Source: a virus
IMG/VR virus record: IMGVR_UViG_3300044981_000387
Span: 1-64,000 of that record
Direction: 5' to 3' (one strand)
DNA length: 64,000 nt
Translations under genes and position numbers: made by a program
Shown here: positions 17,479 through 27,290 of the stretch, piece after piece
How the letters are laid out: every line of letters starts with the position of its first letter
How positions within the stretch are numbered: position 1 is the stretch's first letter
The notes under the pieces: generated by a model
The model's database searches: none
What the model was told of the DNA's origin: nothing
The model's input: the letters and a program-made list of their open reading frames with translations, nothing else

Positions 17479-17829
17479 TTATCTTGCAACCATTGTTGGT
17501 TTCACTGCATTGAAAATGAGGCTTCTAATATGTTTAACTCGATGAGTTGGAAACATCATTTCTAATACGGAGTCTTTGGGGGCTTGCGCCATAATATCTG
17601 AAAATCCTTTTACGATTACATCTTCGGCAAGAGCGGAGTAAATGCCTTTAGCACCTACAAAACCCTGCTCTAAAGTAGGACGATCTTGAGAAATGAAGAA
17701 GGTCTCCACCGATTTAACGCCTTTAGCAGTATGTACGACATCTGTTAAAGTAATTAGGTAGTAAGGTCGGGAACGAGTGGGAGTATTAGTTGGCACTCCA
17801 ATACTGGAGATTGCGATATCATTTGGCAT
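17479..17829 (-). CDS. unknown 116-aa protein next to RecA
   Basis: The start is placed at ATG 17829 (MPNDIAISSIGVP), with AGGATAAG in the end of recA as ribosome binding site. It is alpha/beta, with ISQDRPTLEQGFVGAKGIYS and a basic C-terminus. No family is recognised. Its position directly after RecA suggests a recombination accessory role, which is inference. Confidence 0.55.
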   Translation of the reverse strand: MPNDIAISSIGVPTNTPTRSRPYYLITLTDVVHTAKGVKSVETFFISQDRPTLEQGFVGAKGIYSALAEDVIVKGFSDIMAQAPKDSVLEMMFPTHRVKHIRSLIFNAVKPTMVAR

Positions 17830-17830
17830 A

Positions 17831-19021
17831 TTACTTATCCTTCTTATTCTTTTTCTTCTCAGAGAGAACTTCTGCTTGAGCTTCAAAGGCGGCTCTTTTG
17901 GCTGCCTGTTCTTGTCTTTTCTGCTCCATCTTGGCTTCGCGTGCCTGACTGACCTTCAATAAAAGCTCTTCAGCTAAAACAGGATCAGCCTTAATAGCTT
18001 CACAAAACTTAGGAAAACCCACCCACTTACGATCTCCGTATTCATGAGATACACTGTTAGGTTTGATAACTACGTCATAGTCTAAGGCAAGTTGTGCGAT
18101 TTCCTCGTGCTTATCTATAACACCAATTCCGAAGTTGACCTTGAATTCGCACTTACGTGGCCAAGGCCCAAATTTTGACTTTTCGATAGTGGCACGAAGT
18201 GGATGTCCAATTTTGTTTTCTTTTTCGTCCAAAATAACAGAATCTTTACGTGATACCGCCTCGAAATATACGTTAGCACTTAAAGTGTGTGCATAAGTAT
18301 TACCGCCCGAAAAAGTATGATCAGCACCGTATGGATCCATATTATCTCTCTTATGATTGATAATAATAAAAGGAACTTGCGCCTTATTAACCTCTAAAGT
18401 CAGCTTACGGAAAGTGGTAGTAAGAAACCTAGCTAATAAAGCCATATTCATCTTGCCTACTGCCGAAACGTCTTCTCCTGGCGGCATGATAGAGCCCAAA
18501 GAATCTAGCACAATTAAATTGATATTAAACTCTCCACTAACAATGTGATCCAACATGCCAGGTTTGCTCTTCCCTTTCAGAATATGAGTCTTGGCGTCTT
18601 CTTTAGGAACGCCTAACAATAATTCAAAACATTTGCGACCATTAGCAGCAGTATCACTATCAATGACTAATACCCTAGAGGTATCTACCCCTAATACTTC
18701 TGCCCAATTCGGATCGAAAGTTTGTTCGGCATCAATAAACACTTGTTGTGCTGCGGGATCTTGTCGTTGGGCCTCAACCATAGCGATCATAGCCATTAAG
18801 GTCTTACCACTGCCGGTAGGCCCATAATATTGGATAAGCCTGCCTTTAGGGAGACCGCCAGATGACAAAGCGTCATCTAGCGCATAGGAACCAGTAGAAA
18901 TAACTGGAACTTTTTCACCCACCGTTTCGTGGGCCATTCGATAATCTATTTGTTCTTCTGAATCAGCAAAGCTGGCGAAAAATGCACTAAACTTGTCTTT
19001 CTTCTTTTTATCTTCTGACAT
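17831..19021 (-). CDS. recA: RecA/UvsX-type recombinase
   Basis: 396 aa. The RecA core is clear: Walker A GPTGSGKTLMA, the FIDAEQTFDPNWAEVLGVD segment, Walker B NLIVLDSLGS, and loop L2 region VPFIIINHKRDN followed by FSGGNTYAHTLSAN. The C-terminal tail is Lys/Glu/Ala-rich coiled coil. It would drive strand exchange for recombination-dependent replication and repair. It clusters with SSB, the resolvase and a possible mediator gene 12 bases upstream. Confidence 0.92.
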   Translation of the reverse strand: MSEDKKKKDKFSAFFASFADSEEQIDYRMAHETVGEKVPVISTGSYALDDALSSGGLPKGRLIQYYGPTGSGKTLMAMIAMVEAQRQDPAAQQVFIDAEQTFDPNWAEVLGVDTSRVLVIDSDTAANGRKCFELLLGVPKEDAKTHILKGKSKPGMLDHIVSGEFNINLIVLDSLGSIMPPGEDVSAVGKMNMALLARFLTTTFRKLTLEVNKAQVPFIIINHKRDNMDPYGADHTFSGGNTYAHTLSANVYFEAVSRKDSVILDEKENKIGHPLRATIEKSKFGPWPRKCEFKVNFGIGVIDKHEEIAQLALDYDVVIKPNSVSHEYGDRKWVGFPKFCEAIKADPVLAEELLLKVSQAREAKMEQKRQEQAAKRAAFEAQAEVLSEKKKNKKDK

Positions 19022-19033
19022 TCTAACTCCAAT

Positions 19034-19546
19034 TTATTCGTAGCCTTCTGGCGTCTTTTCTTGTGAAGCACCTGAACTATATCCGAGGATTGTTCTTCTC
19101 ATGCCCCCAGCAATATCTTTATAATGATGGTGAGCTTTGATTAAAACATCGTATTTTCGTTCCAGGTATACTTTGCTTCCACGAGCGCTGGCTAACTTAA
19201 TTTGTACTGCATCTACTTCGGGCGATACGTCCGCTGCCCATTTTTTCATATCCAAAGTCGTTCTGGCCCCATCGGGAGCCAGATACTCTAAAGATACTTT
19301 ATTTCTTGTACTATTTACTTTAGTTTCTAAATATCCTACTGTTTTAACTATTTTGGCCAGATATTCAATTAATACGTCAGCACCTCTTAATGCTTGTTGT
19401 TGCAACAGTTCGGCGTGAGTCAAATCAATTGCATCGGTATTTTTAAGGCTATCTAATACGTCCTGGATTTCGGTGAGATCGAAATTATCAAAATCTGACT
19501 CTAATTCATGACCTAATACATCGCCAAGTCTTACTGATTGGTCCAT
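19034..19546 (-). CDS. possible UvsY-like recombination mediator
   Basis: 170 aa, helical. The second half (VGYLETKVNSTRNKVSLEYL then DMKKWAADVSPEVDAVQIKL, ending KYDVLIKAHHHYKDIAGGMR) has the length and the basic, aromatic helical ending seen in T4 UvsY, which loads UvsX onto SSB-coated DNA. It sits 12 bases upstream of recA. Sequence similarity to UvsY is not demonstrable by eye, so the role is inferred mainly from context. Confidence 0.4.
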   Translation of the reverse strand: MDQSVRLGDVLGHELESDFDNFDLTEIQDVLDSLKNTDAIDLTHAELLQQQALRGADVLIEYLAKIVKTVGYLETKVNSTRNKVSLEYLAPDGARTTLDMKKWAADVSPEVDAVQIKLASARGSKVYLERKYDVLIKAHHHYKDIAGGMRRTILGYSSGASQEKTPEGYE

Positions 19547-19602
19547 ATTGTCTTCCTATCTATAAATATATAATAACGAACTTTTTCTCGACAAACTAAT
19601 GT

Positions 19603-19914
19603 TTATTTTTTAGCTTTTAATGATTGTATTTCAGCTTTAATTTCCGCATGCATTTCATCTACTTGACGACGCATGATACGTAAATGTTGATGTTGCATCA
19701 GAGCCATTAAAAACATAAATATCTCAAAGCTGGTTTGGCGTTTGGAGGGCGGTTTCAGAAAAATAATGACTCCATCCTGATCCGTCTCAAACAAATCTAT
19801 AAATAGATCCTCGCCTTTATTAGAAATAGTAGTATAGGACTTGACAATCCTCTGATACAGCTGATGTTCATCGGGCGTCATTTCCACTTTTTTATTATCA
19901 ATAATTTGTATCAT
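19603..19914 (-). CDS. unknown 103-aa protein
   Basis: The start is at ATG 19914 with AAGG upstream. It has an alpha/beta N-terminus (FIDLFETDQDGVIIFLKPPS) and a C-terminal helix (MRRQVDEMHAEIKAEIQSLK). No function is recognised. Confidence 0.55.
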   Translation of the reverse strand: MIQIIDNKKVEMTPDEHQLYQRIVKSYTTISNKGEDLFIDLFETDQDGVIIFLKPPSKRQTSFEIFMFLMALMQHQHLRIMRRQVDEMHAEIKAEIQSLKAKK

Positions 19915-19922
19915 CACTTACC

Positions 19923-20810
19923 TTAAGAGCGGGAAAATCCACCACCCATGTTTTTGCCTTGTGCTTTATCCACTAAGTTTTGTAGGGCTTGAGCATCTTT
20001 TTGATTATACCCACCATCATGACCCTTAACACTATTACGGTTAGACGCCGACAAGTTCATAGACAATACACGATCAGCCATCCTATCTTCATCATCCAAC
20101 GGAGCGGGTAGCGCCGAGTTAATTATATCACCACTGCCGACAACAGACTGTAAAGCTGCCATGTCTTCCGGATCCATAGTCTCATTAGACGGATCAATCA
20201 TAGCAGCCAAACCTTCTTCACCAATAATCCCTTGTGAACTTTCGTGTTCAATCTTTTCTTTGAGTTTCTTAAGATATTTAGTTCTTTCTGCGGCAGTCTT
20301 GAAGGTTTTGGGTTTTTGCGGCTTGCTTGAGCCGAGCTGAATGCTCCCTGACTCGCCAGAATCCACATCTTCGTCTCTGTCATCATCTTCATTGGAGGCG
20401 TCTCTTTTGATGAGTTCGGCTCGCTCGAAAAAGCTGGCGGTTTTAGAATCGGAAGCCATTTTCTGCACTATCACCTCCTGTTCTCCTTTACCATCTTTTA
20501 CTTTGATAACTTTCCTCTTCATATCAAACTCTTCGTTATCCAATTCCTTCTTTACTTCTTTCAGAACTTCTTTAGGAACATATTCAATGAGAGTAGAACT
20601 ATCGGTCTTAATATAATTGTAATTGGATAATAACCAATCATTTAACTGATCTGGATAACCTTGTAATTTTTCCATAGTATCCTGCAAGGTAGAAAGCAAA
20701 CCTTTCAACAACTCTTCCATAATACTCTGACCACAGAAGGGACAAATATTCCGGTCAATAGCATGTTTCCATTTTGGATTAATTTCGATTTCACAACTTA
20801 TACACTTCAT
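19923..20810 (-). CDS. unknown protein with N-terminal zinc ribbon
   Basis: 295 aa. The N-terminus has a four-Cys ribbon (MKCISCEIEI ... ICPFCGQSIM). Coiled-coil and highly charged, probably disordered, regions follow, including an acidic block DASNEDDDRDEDVDSGESG. The C-terminus is polar with a Gly-rich end. Possibly a nucleic-acid-binding adaptor; the family is not recognised. Confidence 0.55.
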   Translation of the reverse strand: MKCISCEIEINPKWKHAIDRNICPFCGQSIMEELLKGLLSTLQDTMEKLQGYPDQLNDWLLSNYNYIKTDSSTLIEYVPKEVLKEVKKELDNEEFDMKRKVIKVKDGKGEQEVIVQKMASDSKTASFFERAELIKRDASNEDDDRDEDVDSGESGSIQLGSSKPQKPKTFKTAAERTKYLKKLKEKIEHESSQGIIGEEGLAAMIDPSNETMDPEDMAALQSVVGSGDIINSALPAPLDDEDRMADRVLSMNLSASNRNSVKGHDGGYNQKDAQALQNLVDKAQGKNMGGGFSRS

Positions 20811-20811
20811 G

Positions 20812-21273
20812 TTATCTTACTCTTCTAAAACTGCGAGTTTTTTGGCCAGAAGCGCCTGTTCCCGCAATCTTGATTAAGGTCCCACTAGATAAAACTGTCT
20901 GTCTAGCGATAACTTGTTTTAATTGAGCTATTCTAACTAAAGTTTTATCTGGAGCGTTAAAACAAGCTTCTAATTCTTTTTTAGTCTTTTCAATTTTGTC
21001 GGCTATCTTTTTGCTGAGAGAATTAACATATTCTCGATGTCGATACACGGTAATTGGGAAAGCGGATCGATCTCCTGCTTGAGGCATAACAATAAAACCC
21101 AAAGCGCTTTGCAAGCCCTCATCATTGGTTGCCTGGGCATGTTCGTATAAGTTTTTTAGTTTCAACTCTTCGTCCGTAGGAGCATAGCTGCTGTCATATA
21201 GAGAATCAATTTGATTAACTAAATCTTTGATGCTTCCTCGGTCTGAATGTTGTTTGGCGGTTCTAATGGGCAT
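20812..21273 (-). CDS. unknown 153-aa helical protein
   Basis: Helical, with a central coiled coil (SLSKKIADKIEKTKKELEAC) and a very basic C-terminus (QKTRSFRRVR). It is separated by 1 base from the zinc-ribbon gene downstream. Function is unknown. Confidence 0.55.
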   Translation of the reverse strand: MPIRTAKQHSDRGSIKDLVNQIDSLYDSSYAPTDEELKLKNLYEHAQATNDEGLQSALGFIVMPQAGDRSAFPITVYRHREYVNSLSKKIADKIEKTKKELEACFNAPDKTLVRIAQLKQVIARQTVLSSGTLIKIAGTGASGQKTRSFRRVR

Positions 21274-21296
21274 GGGTCCTCACAGTATATACCATT

Positions 21297-22181
21297 TTAA
21301 CGGCGGGATGTACGGGTAGGTGGACAGGTAAAACAGCCATCAAAGGTAGGTTTCTTATTCTTGGTTGCAGAATTGATAGTTGGGCGCTTTAATACTACTA
21401 TTTTAAGGGAGTCAAAAGCATCTCTGGGAAACTTTAATATCTCTTCAACCTGAAGCTTAATATCATCAACAGTATCCGCACACAAGCCACGAGATACCAT
21501 TTCCTGGGCTAATGTGAAGGCTTCAAGATGAGTAATGGGGGATTCAGAGGCCTTAACAGTTTCACCTACCCCTTTAATTGGACAGGCCTCTGGCTTGGGT
21601 TTACCATAAACCTTTTTTAACTCTTCCGTACGATCCATCAATTTCTTAACTTCTTCTATTGACAGTTCATCTCTAACAGCTTCTGCTGCCGCCCTAAAAC
21701 AATTATCAGATTCAGTCTCTAAATCTCTAGCAATCTGCTTTAATTTGCCTAATATTTCCTCTAGGCCATGAACATCATTAAATGTTTTTTCTAGATGTGC
21801 CTCTTCTAATTGTTCATCTCCCTCTTCTTCTAAGACCTTAGATAATATTTCTTTTAACTCTTCATTATCGGAATAATATATTTTAGTTTCCGTTTTGGGA
21901 GGCGGTGAAGTAGAATGGATACTTTGGTGTATTGGGGCAAAATCCTCTGCATCAAAATCATCATCATAAGATAGGGCGTGCTTTATATCGAAGACGGCTT
22001 TTAAGCCTGGTATAGCATCAAGGCTCAGATGTTGCACTTCAATTAAATGTTTAAGTAAATAATTGACAGGAACCACAGCTAATTTAGCGGCAGCTATCCC
22101 ATAATTAACATAAGCTTGTCGTTTGTCTGGGTTGTTGTCTAAATATTCTTGAAGATATTGAAGTGGTTTTCTTAATTGCAT
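21297..22181 (-). CDS. unknown 294-aa protein
   Basis: The N-terminal helical region contains YGIAAAKLAVVPVNYLLKHL, possibly membrane-associated. A long acidic coiled-coil centre follows (LSKVLEEEGDEQLEEAHLEK). A Cys pair (CPIKG) lies in the last third and a TFDGCFTCPP motif at the end. It sits next to a small membrane protein. No family is recognised. Confidence 0.55.
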   Translation of the reverse strand: MQLRKPLQYLQEYLDNNPDKRQAYVNYGIAAAKLAVVPVNYLLKHLIEVQHLSLDAIPGLKAVFDIKHALSYDDDFDAEDFAPIHQSIHSTSPPPKTETKIYYSDNEELKEILSKVLEEEGDEQLEEAHLEKTFNDVHGLEEILGKLKQIARDLETESDNCFRAAAEAVRDELSIEEVKKLMDRTEELKKVYGKPKPEACPIKGVGETVKASESPITHLEAFTLAQEMVSRGLCADTVDDIKLQVEEILKFPRDAFDSLKIVVLKRPTINSATKNKKPTFDGCFTCPPTRTSRR

Positions 22182-22200
22182 GTTGATCTCTTACTTATGA

Positions 22201-22701
22201 TTAGTGGATATCTAAAATGGAAGGGGAAACAGTTCCTGAAATTGTTTCAGACGACTCATTGTTAACTGGTTGTAGAGGTACAGAATGCCCCTCAATACCA
22301 ACAGATGCTTCTGATGAGGCTGGCACAGTGGCTGGCAAAGGTTCTTCTGGTTGCGGTCTTCTAACTATATATCCAGGATGTTTGGAAGGATCCTTGAGAG
22401 AGGCGCTGACCCATGAAGGCATATAGGGCAACATAAATTGCTTTCGGAGCGCATAATAAGAAGAACTGCCCCATACATCATCTATCGTAGGTTCTGGTAG
22501 AGATGGGTTTAGATCCAAACCTTTAAGTTGAATTACATGAACCACCAACTTATTTAATACATAAGCCACCAAAGAGGCTGTTAAAATAACGGTGGCCAAA
22601 TAGGCTCTGCTGAAAAGGCTCTTCATTCTATATGCAGAGGCAACTAAAAAGGCAGCACAGAAAGCGATAGTTAAACGAATATTATTAAAAAAGTTTTTCA
22701 T
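22201..22701 (-). CDS. membrane protein with two predicted TM segments
   Basis: 166 aa. The N-terminus carries two hydrophobic stretches (LTIAFCAAFLVASAY and AYLATVILTASLVAYVLNKL). A polar Pro/Ser-rich tail follows, probably facing away from the membrane. It overlaps the 3' end of the HTH-fusion gene by 4 bases. Possible roles are an envelope-modifying or virion membrane protein; unproven. Confidence 0.55.
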   Translation of the reverse strand: MKNFFNNIRLTIAFCAAFLVASAYRMKSLFSRAYLATVILTASLVAYVLNKLVVHVIQLKGLDLNPSLPEPTIDDVWGSSSYYALRKQFMLPYMPSWVSASLKDPSKHPGYIVRRPQPEEPLPATVPASSEASVGIEGHSVPLQPVNNESSETISGTVSPSILDIH

Positions 22702-23624
22702 TTCTTATTAGGTTTTCTACCACGCTTATTACGTGGTTGGTTAAGTCTAACTTCCGAAGAAGCTTTGACTGATTCTAATTCCTTCTGGGTTGGTTGAAAA
22801 GAACCGATAAAATCAGTAACTTGAATAGACCCCGAATAATCTTCTACCGTAGACATGCTATTAAAATATAGACTAGCAGGTTCGGCTCCGGTATAGTGTT
22901 GAGTGGTTACACTGAAAGTGCTATTTGGCATTAAACTATTCACATTAACTGTTAAAGGATTTAATACCGAAGTTGAAGGGCCACTGAAAGCAAGATTATT
23001 AGAGCCGGTATAGTTGATTGATTGTGGAGTTGAGTTCAGATCAACACTTTGAGTAACCATGCTTTCAGTAGGGCCCATAGCTCCAGCAACACTAGTGGAA
23101 GTGAAAGCTGAAGTAGAGGAATTAGATATGTAATTTTGTGGGTCTACCGCCAAACTAAACTCAACTGCCGATTGTAAGGGTGGGGTAGAATCTTTGGCGC
23201 CGGGGATTTCCTCAAAAGCTTCTGGCTCCATAATGAAGGAGTTGGGCTTGGGTTTTTCACCCTTAGGAATAAACTGTTGAAAGTGCTTTTGCACATCTTC
23301 TGACTTGGGCTTTTGTTTAGAGTATTTGGGGTTTTCAGAGACATTATTAATTTTCAATTGAAAATTGGAAATAACATAAGCTGCAAAATCTTCTACTGTA
23401 GAATTATTCTTACTAAACTCAACCGTCTTTTTTAGAAAAAGTGACATTGCATCATTAGATGAATTAACAGTCATGGCCTGCTCCGGAGAATCATCCTCTA
23501 CCAGAATAGTGCCCGAATCAAGCTGTGTAGCACCTGGCACCATGCCAGCATGAAAAAGCCTGTTCGCCGTAATATATGACAGCGAATTTTTGGCTGCCCA
23601 TTCCTTGAGTTTTATTTTCGACAT
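22698..23624 (-). CDS. MerR/IS607-like HTH fused to Ser/Asn-rich region
   Basis: 308 aa. The first 45 residues (IKLKEWAAKNSLSYITANRL then FHAGMVPGATQLDSGTILV) match the N-terminal MerR-like winged helix of IS607-family serine transposases, but no resolvase catalytic domain follows. Instead there is a helical region (60-110) and about 150 residues of low-complexity Ser/Thr/Asn-rich sequence. The tail is basic (NQPRNKRGRKPNKK). It may be a DNA-binding protein with a disordered tether. Confidence 0.6.
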   Translation of the reverse strand: MSKIKLKEWAAKNSLSYITANRLFHAGMVPGATQLDSGTILVEDDSPEQAMTVNSSNDAMSLFLKKTVEFSKNNSTVEDFAAYVISNFQLKINNVSENPKYSKQKPKSEDVQKHFQQFIPKGEKPKPNSFIMEPEAFEEIPGAKDSTPPLQSAVEFSLAVDPQNYISNSSTSAFTSTSVAGAMGPTESMVTQSVDLNSTPQSINYTGSNNLAFSGPSTSVLNPLTVNVNSLMPNSTFSVTTQHYTGAEPASLYFNSMSTVEDYSGSIQVTDFIGSFQPTQKELESVKASSEVRLNQPRNKRGRKPNKK

Positions 23625-23730
23625 AACTTCATTCCTTACTATGCCCAGATTATTTTATCTTTTGTTATCATCTACTATCAAAAACATCATTTTACTGACA
23701 ACAAGGCCATTTATATTACTATCTAATGTC

Positions 23731-23740
23731 ATATATATCA
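23731..23740 (-). promoter_or_regulatory. TGATATATAT motif overlapping the DnaE stop
   Basis: Minus-strand TGATATATATGAC begins with the TGA stop codon of the polymerase gene and lies about 110 bases before the next ATG (23624). It is a candidate extended -10 promoter for the genes downstream of the polymerase. Confidence 0.4.
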
Positions 23741-26700
23741 ATCATCTTCAGCTTCTACATCTAAATCAATTAATCCTTCATCATAAAGAATATCCTCTAT
23801 TTCTTGAAATAACTCCTCGGGATCATTGAAGTTTTTAGATTTTTCCTCTTCCACTGTTAATTTAGCTTTAGCTAATTTTAGGTTGATCTTCTTAGCTTTT
23901 AAGTCAGCCGGGATGCTAGGAGGAATGGCAATATTGAATAAAGTATCTAAGATGATACCCATATCATCTTCATAACTATTAGTATTACCGGCGAAATGTA
24001 AAGCGATACCCACTCCAAACTCCGCTTTCTTGTTAATCTGTTTAATACGCTCTTGCACATTTTCCCAACGATCTGGGAAAATAGTGCACGTTACTTGATC
24101 TCCATGCTTATCTTCTAGAGCCGCTTTAATCATAGCCTTACCATAATATTTACTGGTTTCCTTTTTTACTCTAAACTCAAAGAAACTTCTAACAATTCCC
24201 TTAAAAGAAGACATATTAGTCTTGTCTTTAGCTTTTCTAATATCAGCCACTGTTTTATGTTCATCCTTAAAAAAATCACCATAAGCCACCGCAGGTTTAC
24301 AGACAAAAGACTCGCCTAAATAATATTGTTCTAAAGCATATAACTCTGGCACCGACCACTCATCATCCGAAGTTTGGGGCCACGGATAGATAAAAGTTTC
24401 TTGTGTGGGATCGTGTTTTTTGCTCCATACCTGCAATTTCTTACGATAATCAGAGCAATACAAGAACATTAATTTACGAGGAATATGAAAAGAGTCTAAA
24501 GCTCCACAAGCTGCCAAAGCTTGAATGCTGTTAGCTCGCACAGCTTTAGAGCTGATGCGCACCATAAAATCGAAGAAGTTCTTGAAGGGCCTTTTAGCAA
24601 TGATGTCCTTGATGGCATCATCACCTACGAATTTGATGGCGTCCAAACCTGTAATTAATTTGTTCTCATCCTCGATAGTATACACTAACTTAGACTTATT
24701 AACATCAGGTGGAAAAATCTTAACCTTATGCTTACGCAACTCTTTTTTAATCTTTTCAATGTTAGCTCTAGCATCAGGAGCATTAGAGCCCACTTCAGCC
24801 ATTAAGTTAGCCAACAAAAACTCTATGGGATAGTGAGCTTTTAAGTAAGCTGTTTTATAGCTGGTCATGGAATATAAGATAGAGTGAGACATATTAAAGC
24901 CATAGCCCTGAAACTTATCTACTACTTCGTCCCAAATACGTTGTGCAATAGCTTCACTAACATTGTTTTTAACAGCATCTCGAACAAACTCCGATCTCCA
25001 TTCTTGAGCCTTTTTAGGATTCTTACCTTTTTCTTTGGTCAACTTACGCAAACGGTCTGCAGAGTGCAGGCTCCAACCAGCCACGTCTTGCGCCAAATAC
25101 ATCAAACTTTCTTCATATAGACCAAAACCAAAAGTATTGTTGAAGGCTCGACCCAAAGTAGGATGTAATAAGGCGAAAGGCTTCTTACCATCCTTGGTTA
25201 AAATAAAATCATTACGCATATCACGTGCAGACGGACGGGCGAGCGAATTAACATAACTAATATCGTTAATAGAGTTAGGCTTAATTCGACGACACAAATC
25301 AATGGTACCTCCACTAGTACCCAACTGAAAAACACAAAAAGTATCTCCATCCGAAATGGTTTTGTAAGTCAACTCATCATGCTCTTCATAATCCAAAACA
25401 GCCGGTGGCATAGGCTTGCCTGCCGCTTTGATTAATTGCATAGCTTGGCCAATGATGTCTAGGGTAGAAAGTCCTAAGGTATCCATCTTAACCAAACCAT
25501 TCTCTTCTGCCTTATCCTTATCATATTCGATGGCTAGCACACCATCCTTGTCTTTTCTTAACGGCACCAAACCAGTAAGTGGGCGAGCTGAGATAATAAT
25601 ACCACCAGCATGAGTACTCCAGGCACGATATTTACCACAAATTTCTTTGTATTGGATAAACTGCGGATACTTCTTACAATATTCAGCAAATAGTGGTACT
25701 TTCTCCAAAGCATCATCAATGTTATGGATTTCGGTGGGAATACAATCAGCCACCTCATTACCAATTTTAAGTGCTTCGTCTCTAGAGCCACCTAATTCGC
25801 AAGCACGAGCAATATCTTTAACATACACCTTAGGCGTAATAGTATTGACGTTGGATACGTGAGCCACATTATCTTCCCCATATTTCTGACGCAAATAGTT
25901 CTGCACCTTTTCGCGACCTGATGGGGCAAAGTCTGTATCAATATCAGGGAAGCTGGATTTTTCCTTATTATGGAAACGAGCAAAGATCAAATTATATTTA
26001 ATGGGATCTGCTTGATGAATGCCTAATAAAAAAGCCACCAAAGAACCACCCACCGAACCACGACCTTCACCTACCGCTATTTCTTGATGACGGGCCCATT
26101 CAATAAAATCTGCCACAATTAACATGTAACTAGAAAATCCGTGATACTCTAAAACATCTAACTCTTCGTCAATACGACTGAAATATTGGGCTCGTTGTTC
26201 GGAGGTTAGATTCTTGACTCGGGAATCAAATAACTTTTCACAACGATAACGTAAAAATAATTTATCCTCTTCTAGCTTCTGAAGATCGGGGACTTGTCGA
26301 CTTACCCACTCAACAAACTCGAGATAATCCACTTCATCTTTCACTGGAAAAACGGGCAATTCTTTACCAGTTGGATTAGAGAACTTAGGATCAATCCACT
26401 GCGGCACTTCGCATAAATTAGCAAAATACAAACTATTGTCGCATAAACTCTGTGCCGTTTCTTCTCCATAGTTTCTGGTAAAAAAAGTTTTAATTTCATC
26501 TCCTGTCTTAAGATAAAAATCGGGAACAGGATATTTAAGACGATAGTTAGAATAAACTGGTTGATGAGAACCAATAGCCAAAAAGACGTCATGGGTATCA
26601 TGATCTTCTTTTCTCAGATAATGAGCATTACATGCTGCCACTACTCGAATACCTAATTTTTTACCCAATAGAATAAGTTGTCGATTCAGAAAGTTCTGGT

Positions 26701-27268
26701 CAATTTCATCGTTGTAAATATTGGAACCGCGCTTCATATTATTGGGCTGTACTTCCAAACCCAAATTATCACCAAAAATCTTCTGCAAATGCAATAGGGT
26801 TTGCTCAGCTTCATCCGTCTTACGGTTCATTAATAATTGACTAACAATACCATTACCACATGCCGTTAAACAGATCAAACCCTCAGCATACTGTTCCAGT
26901 AATTTCCAATCAATAACTGAATACACACGTTTACCAATGAAAGAGTTTTGATCGAAACCCTTTTTGTTGAGTGTTAGGAGATTTCGATAACCAACAGCAT
27001 TCTTAGCTATCAACACCACATGACGAAACTTATCATCTACATTGTTAGCATCATTAGTAAAATAACATTCACAACCTATGATGAGTTTAATGCCGGTTTC
27101 TTTAGAGGCCTTCCAGGCATCCCAAGCTGACCCGATTGATCCGTGATCTGTAATAGCAATAGCCGATTGTCCTAATTCTTTAGCTCTCTTAAGAAGAGCT
27201 TTCGGTTCAATTAAACTGTCTAAAAGAGAATAAGAAGTTTGATTATGTAACGATATAAAATCAGTCAT
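23738..27268 (-). CDS. dnaE: DNA polymerase III alpha subunit (DnaE-type)
   Basis: 1176 aa, close to the full bacterial DnaE length. The PHP domain comes first (LHNQTSYSLLDSLIEP, ITDHGSIGSAW, IIGCECYF). Family C palm residues are in SFPDIDTDFAPSGREKV. The fingers follow, with the LVKMDTLGLSTLDIIG block, then tandem HhH and a C-terminal OB region with an acidic tail. The first PHP motif has H-N-Q where H-x-H is usual, so PHP exonuclease metal binding may be impaired. It is the replicative polymerase. A strong extended -10 element (27291-27307) lies upstream and a hairpin isolates it from the gene before. Confidence 0.95.
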   Translation of the reverse strand: MTDFISLHNQTSYSLLDSLIEPKALLKRAKELGQSAIAITDHGSIGSAWDAWKASKETGIKLIIGCECYFTNDANNVDDKFRHVVLIAKNAVGYRNLLTLNKKGFDQNSFIGKRVYSVIDWKLLEQYAEGLICLTACGNGIVSQLLMNRKTDEAEQTLLHLQKIFGDNLGLEVQPNNMKRGSNIYNDEIDQNFLNRQLILLGKKLGIRVVAACNAHYLRKEDHDTHDVFLAIGSHQPVYSNYRLKYPVPDFYLKTGDEIKTFFTRNYGEETAQSLCDNSLYFANLCEVPQWIDPKFSNPTGKELPVFPVKDEVDYLEFVEWVSRQVPDLQKLEEDKLFLRYRCEKLFDSRVKNLTSEQRAQYFSRIDEELDVLEYHGFSSYMLIVADFIEWARHQEIAVGEGRGSVGGSLVAFLLGIHQADPIKYNLIFARFHNKEKSSFPDIDTDFAPSGREKVQNYLRQKYGEDNVAHVSNVNTITPKVYVKDIARACELGGSRDEALKIGNEVADCIPTEIHNIDDALEKVPLFAEYCKKYPQFIQYKEICGKYRAWSTHAGGIIISARPLTGLVPLRKDKDGVLAIEYDKDKAEENGLVKMDTLGLSTLDIIGQAMQLIKAAGKPMPPAVLDYEEHDELTYKTISDGDTFCVFQLGTSGGTIDLCRRIKPNSINDISYVNSLARPSARDMRNDFILTKDGKKPFALLHPTLGRAFNNTFGFGLYEESLMYLAQDVAGWSLHSADRLRKLTKEKGKNPKKAQEWRSEFVRDAVKNNVSEAIAQRIWDEVVDKFQGYGFNMSHSILYSMTSYKTAYLKAHYPIEFLLANLMAEVGSNAPDARANIEKIKKELRKHKVKIFPPDVNKSKLVYTIEDENKLITGLDAIKFVGDDAIKDIIAKRPFKNFFDFMVRISSKAVRANSIQALAACGALDSFHIPRKLMFLYCSDYRKKLQVWSKKHDPTQETFIYPWPQTSDDEWSVPELYALEQYYLGESFVCKPAVAYGDFFKDEHKTVADIRKAKDKTNMSSFKGIVRSFFEFRVKKETSKYYGKAMIKAALEDKHGDQVTCTIFPDRWENVQERIKQINKKAEFGVGIALHFAGNTNSYEDDMGIILDTLFNIAIPPSIPADLKAKKINLKLAKAKLTVEEEKSKNFNDPEELFQEIEDILYDEGLIDLDVEAEDD

Positions 27269-27290
27269 AGCACACCTATATTGGGTTGTG

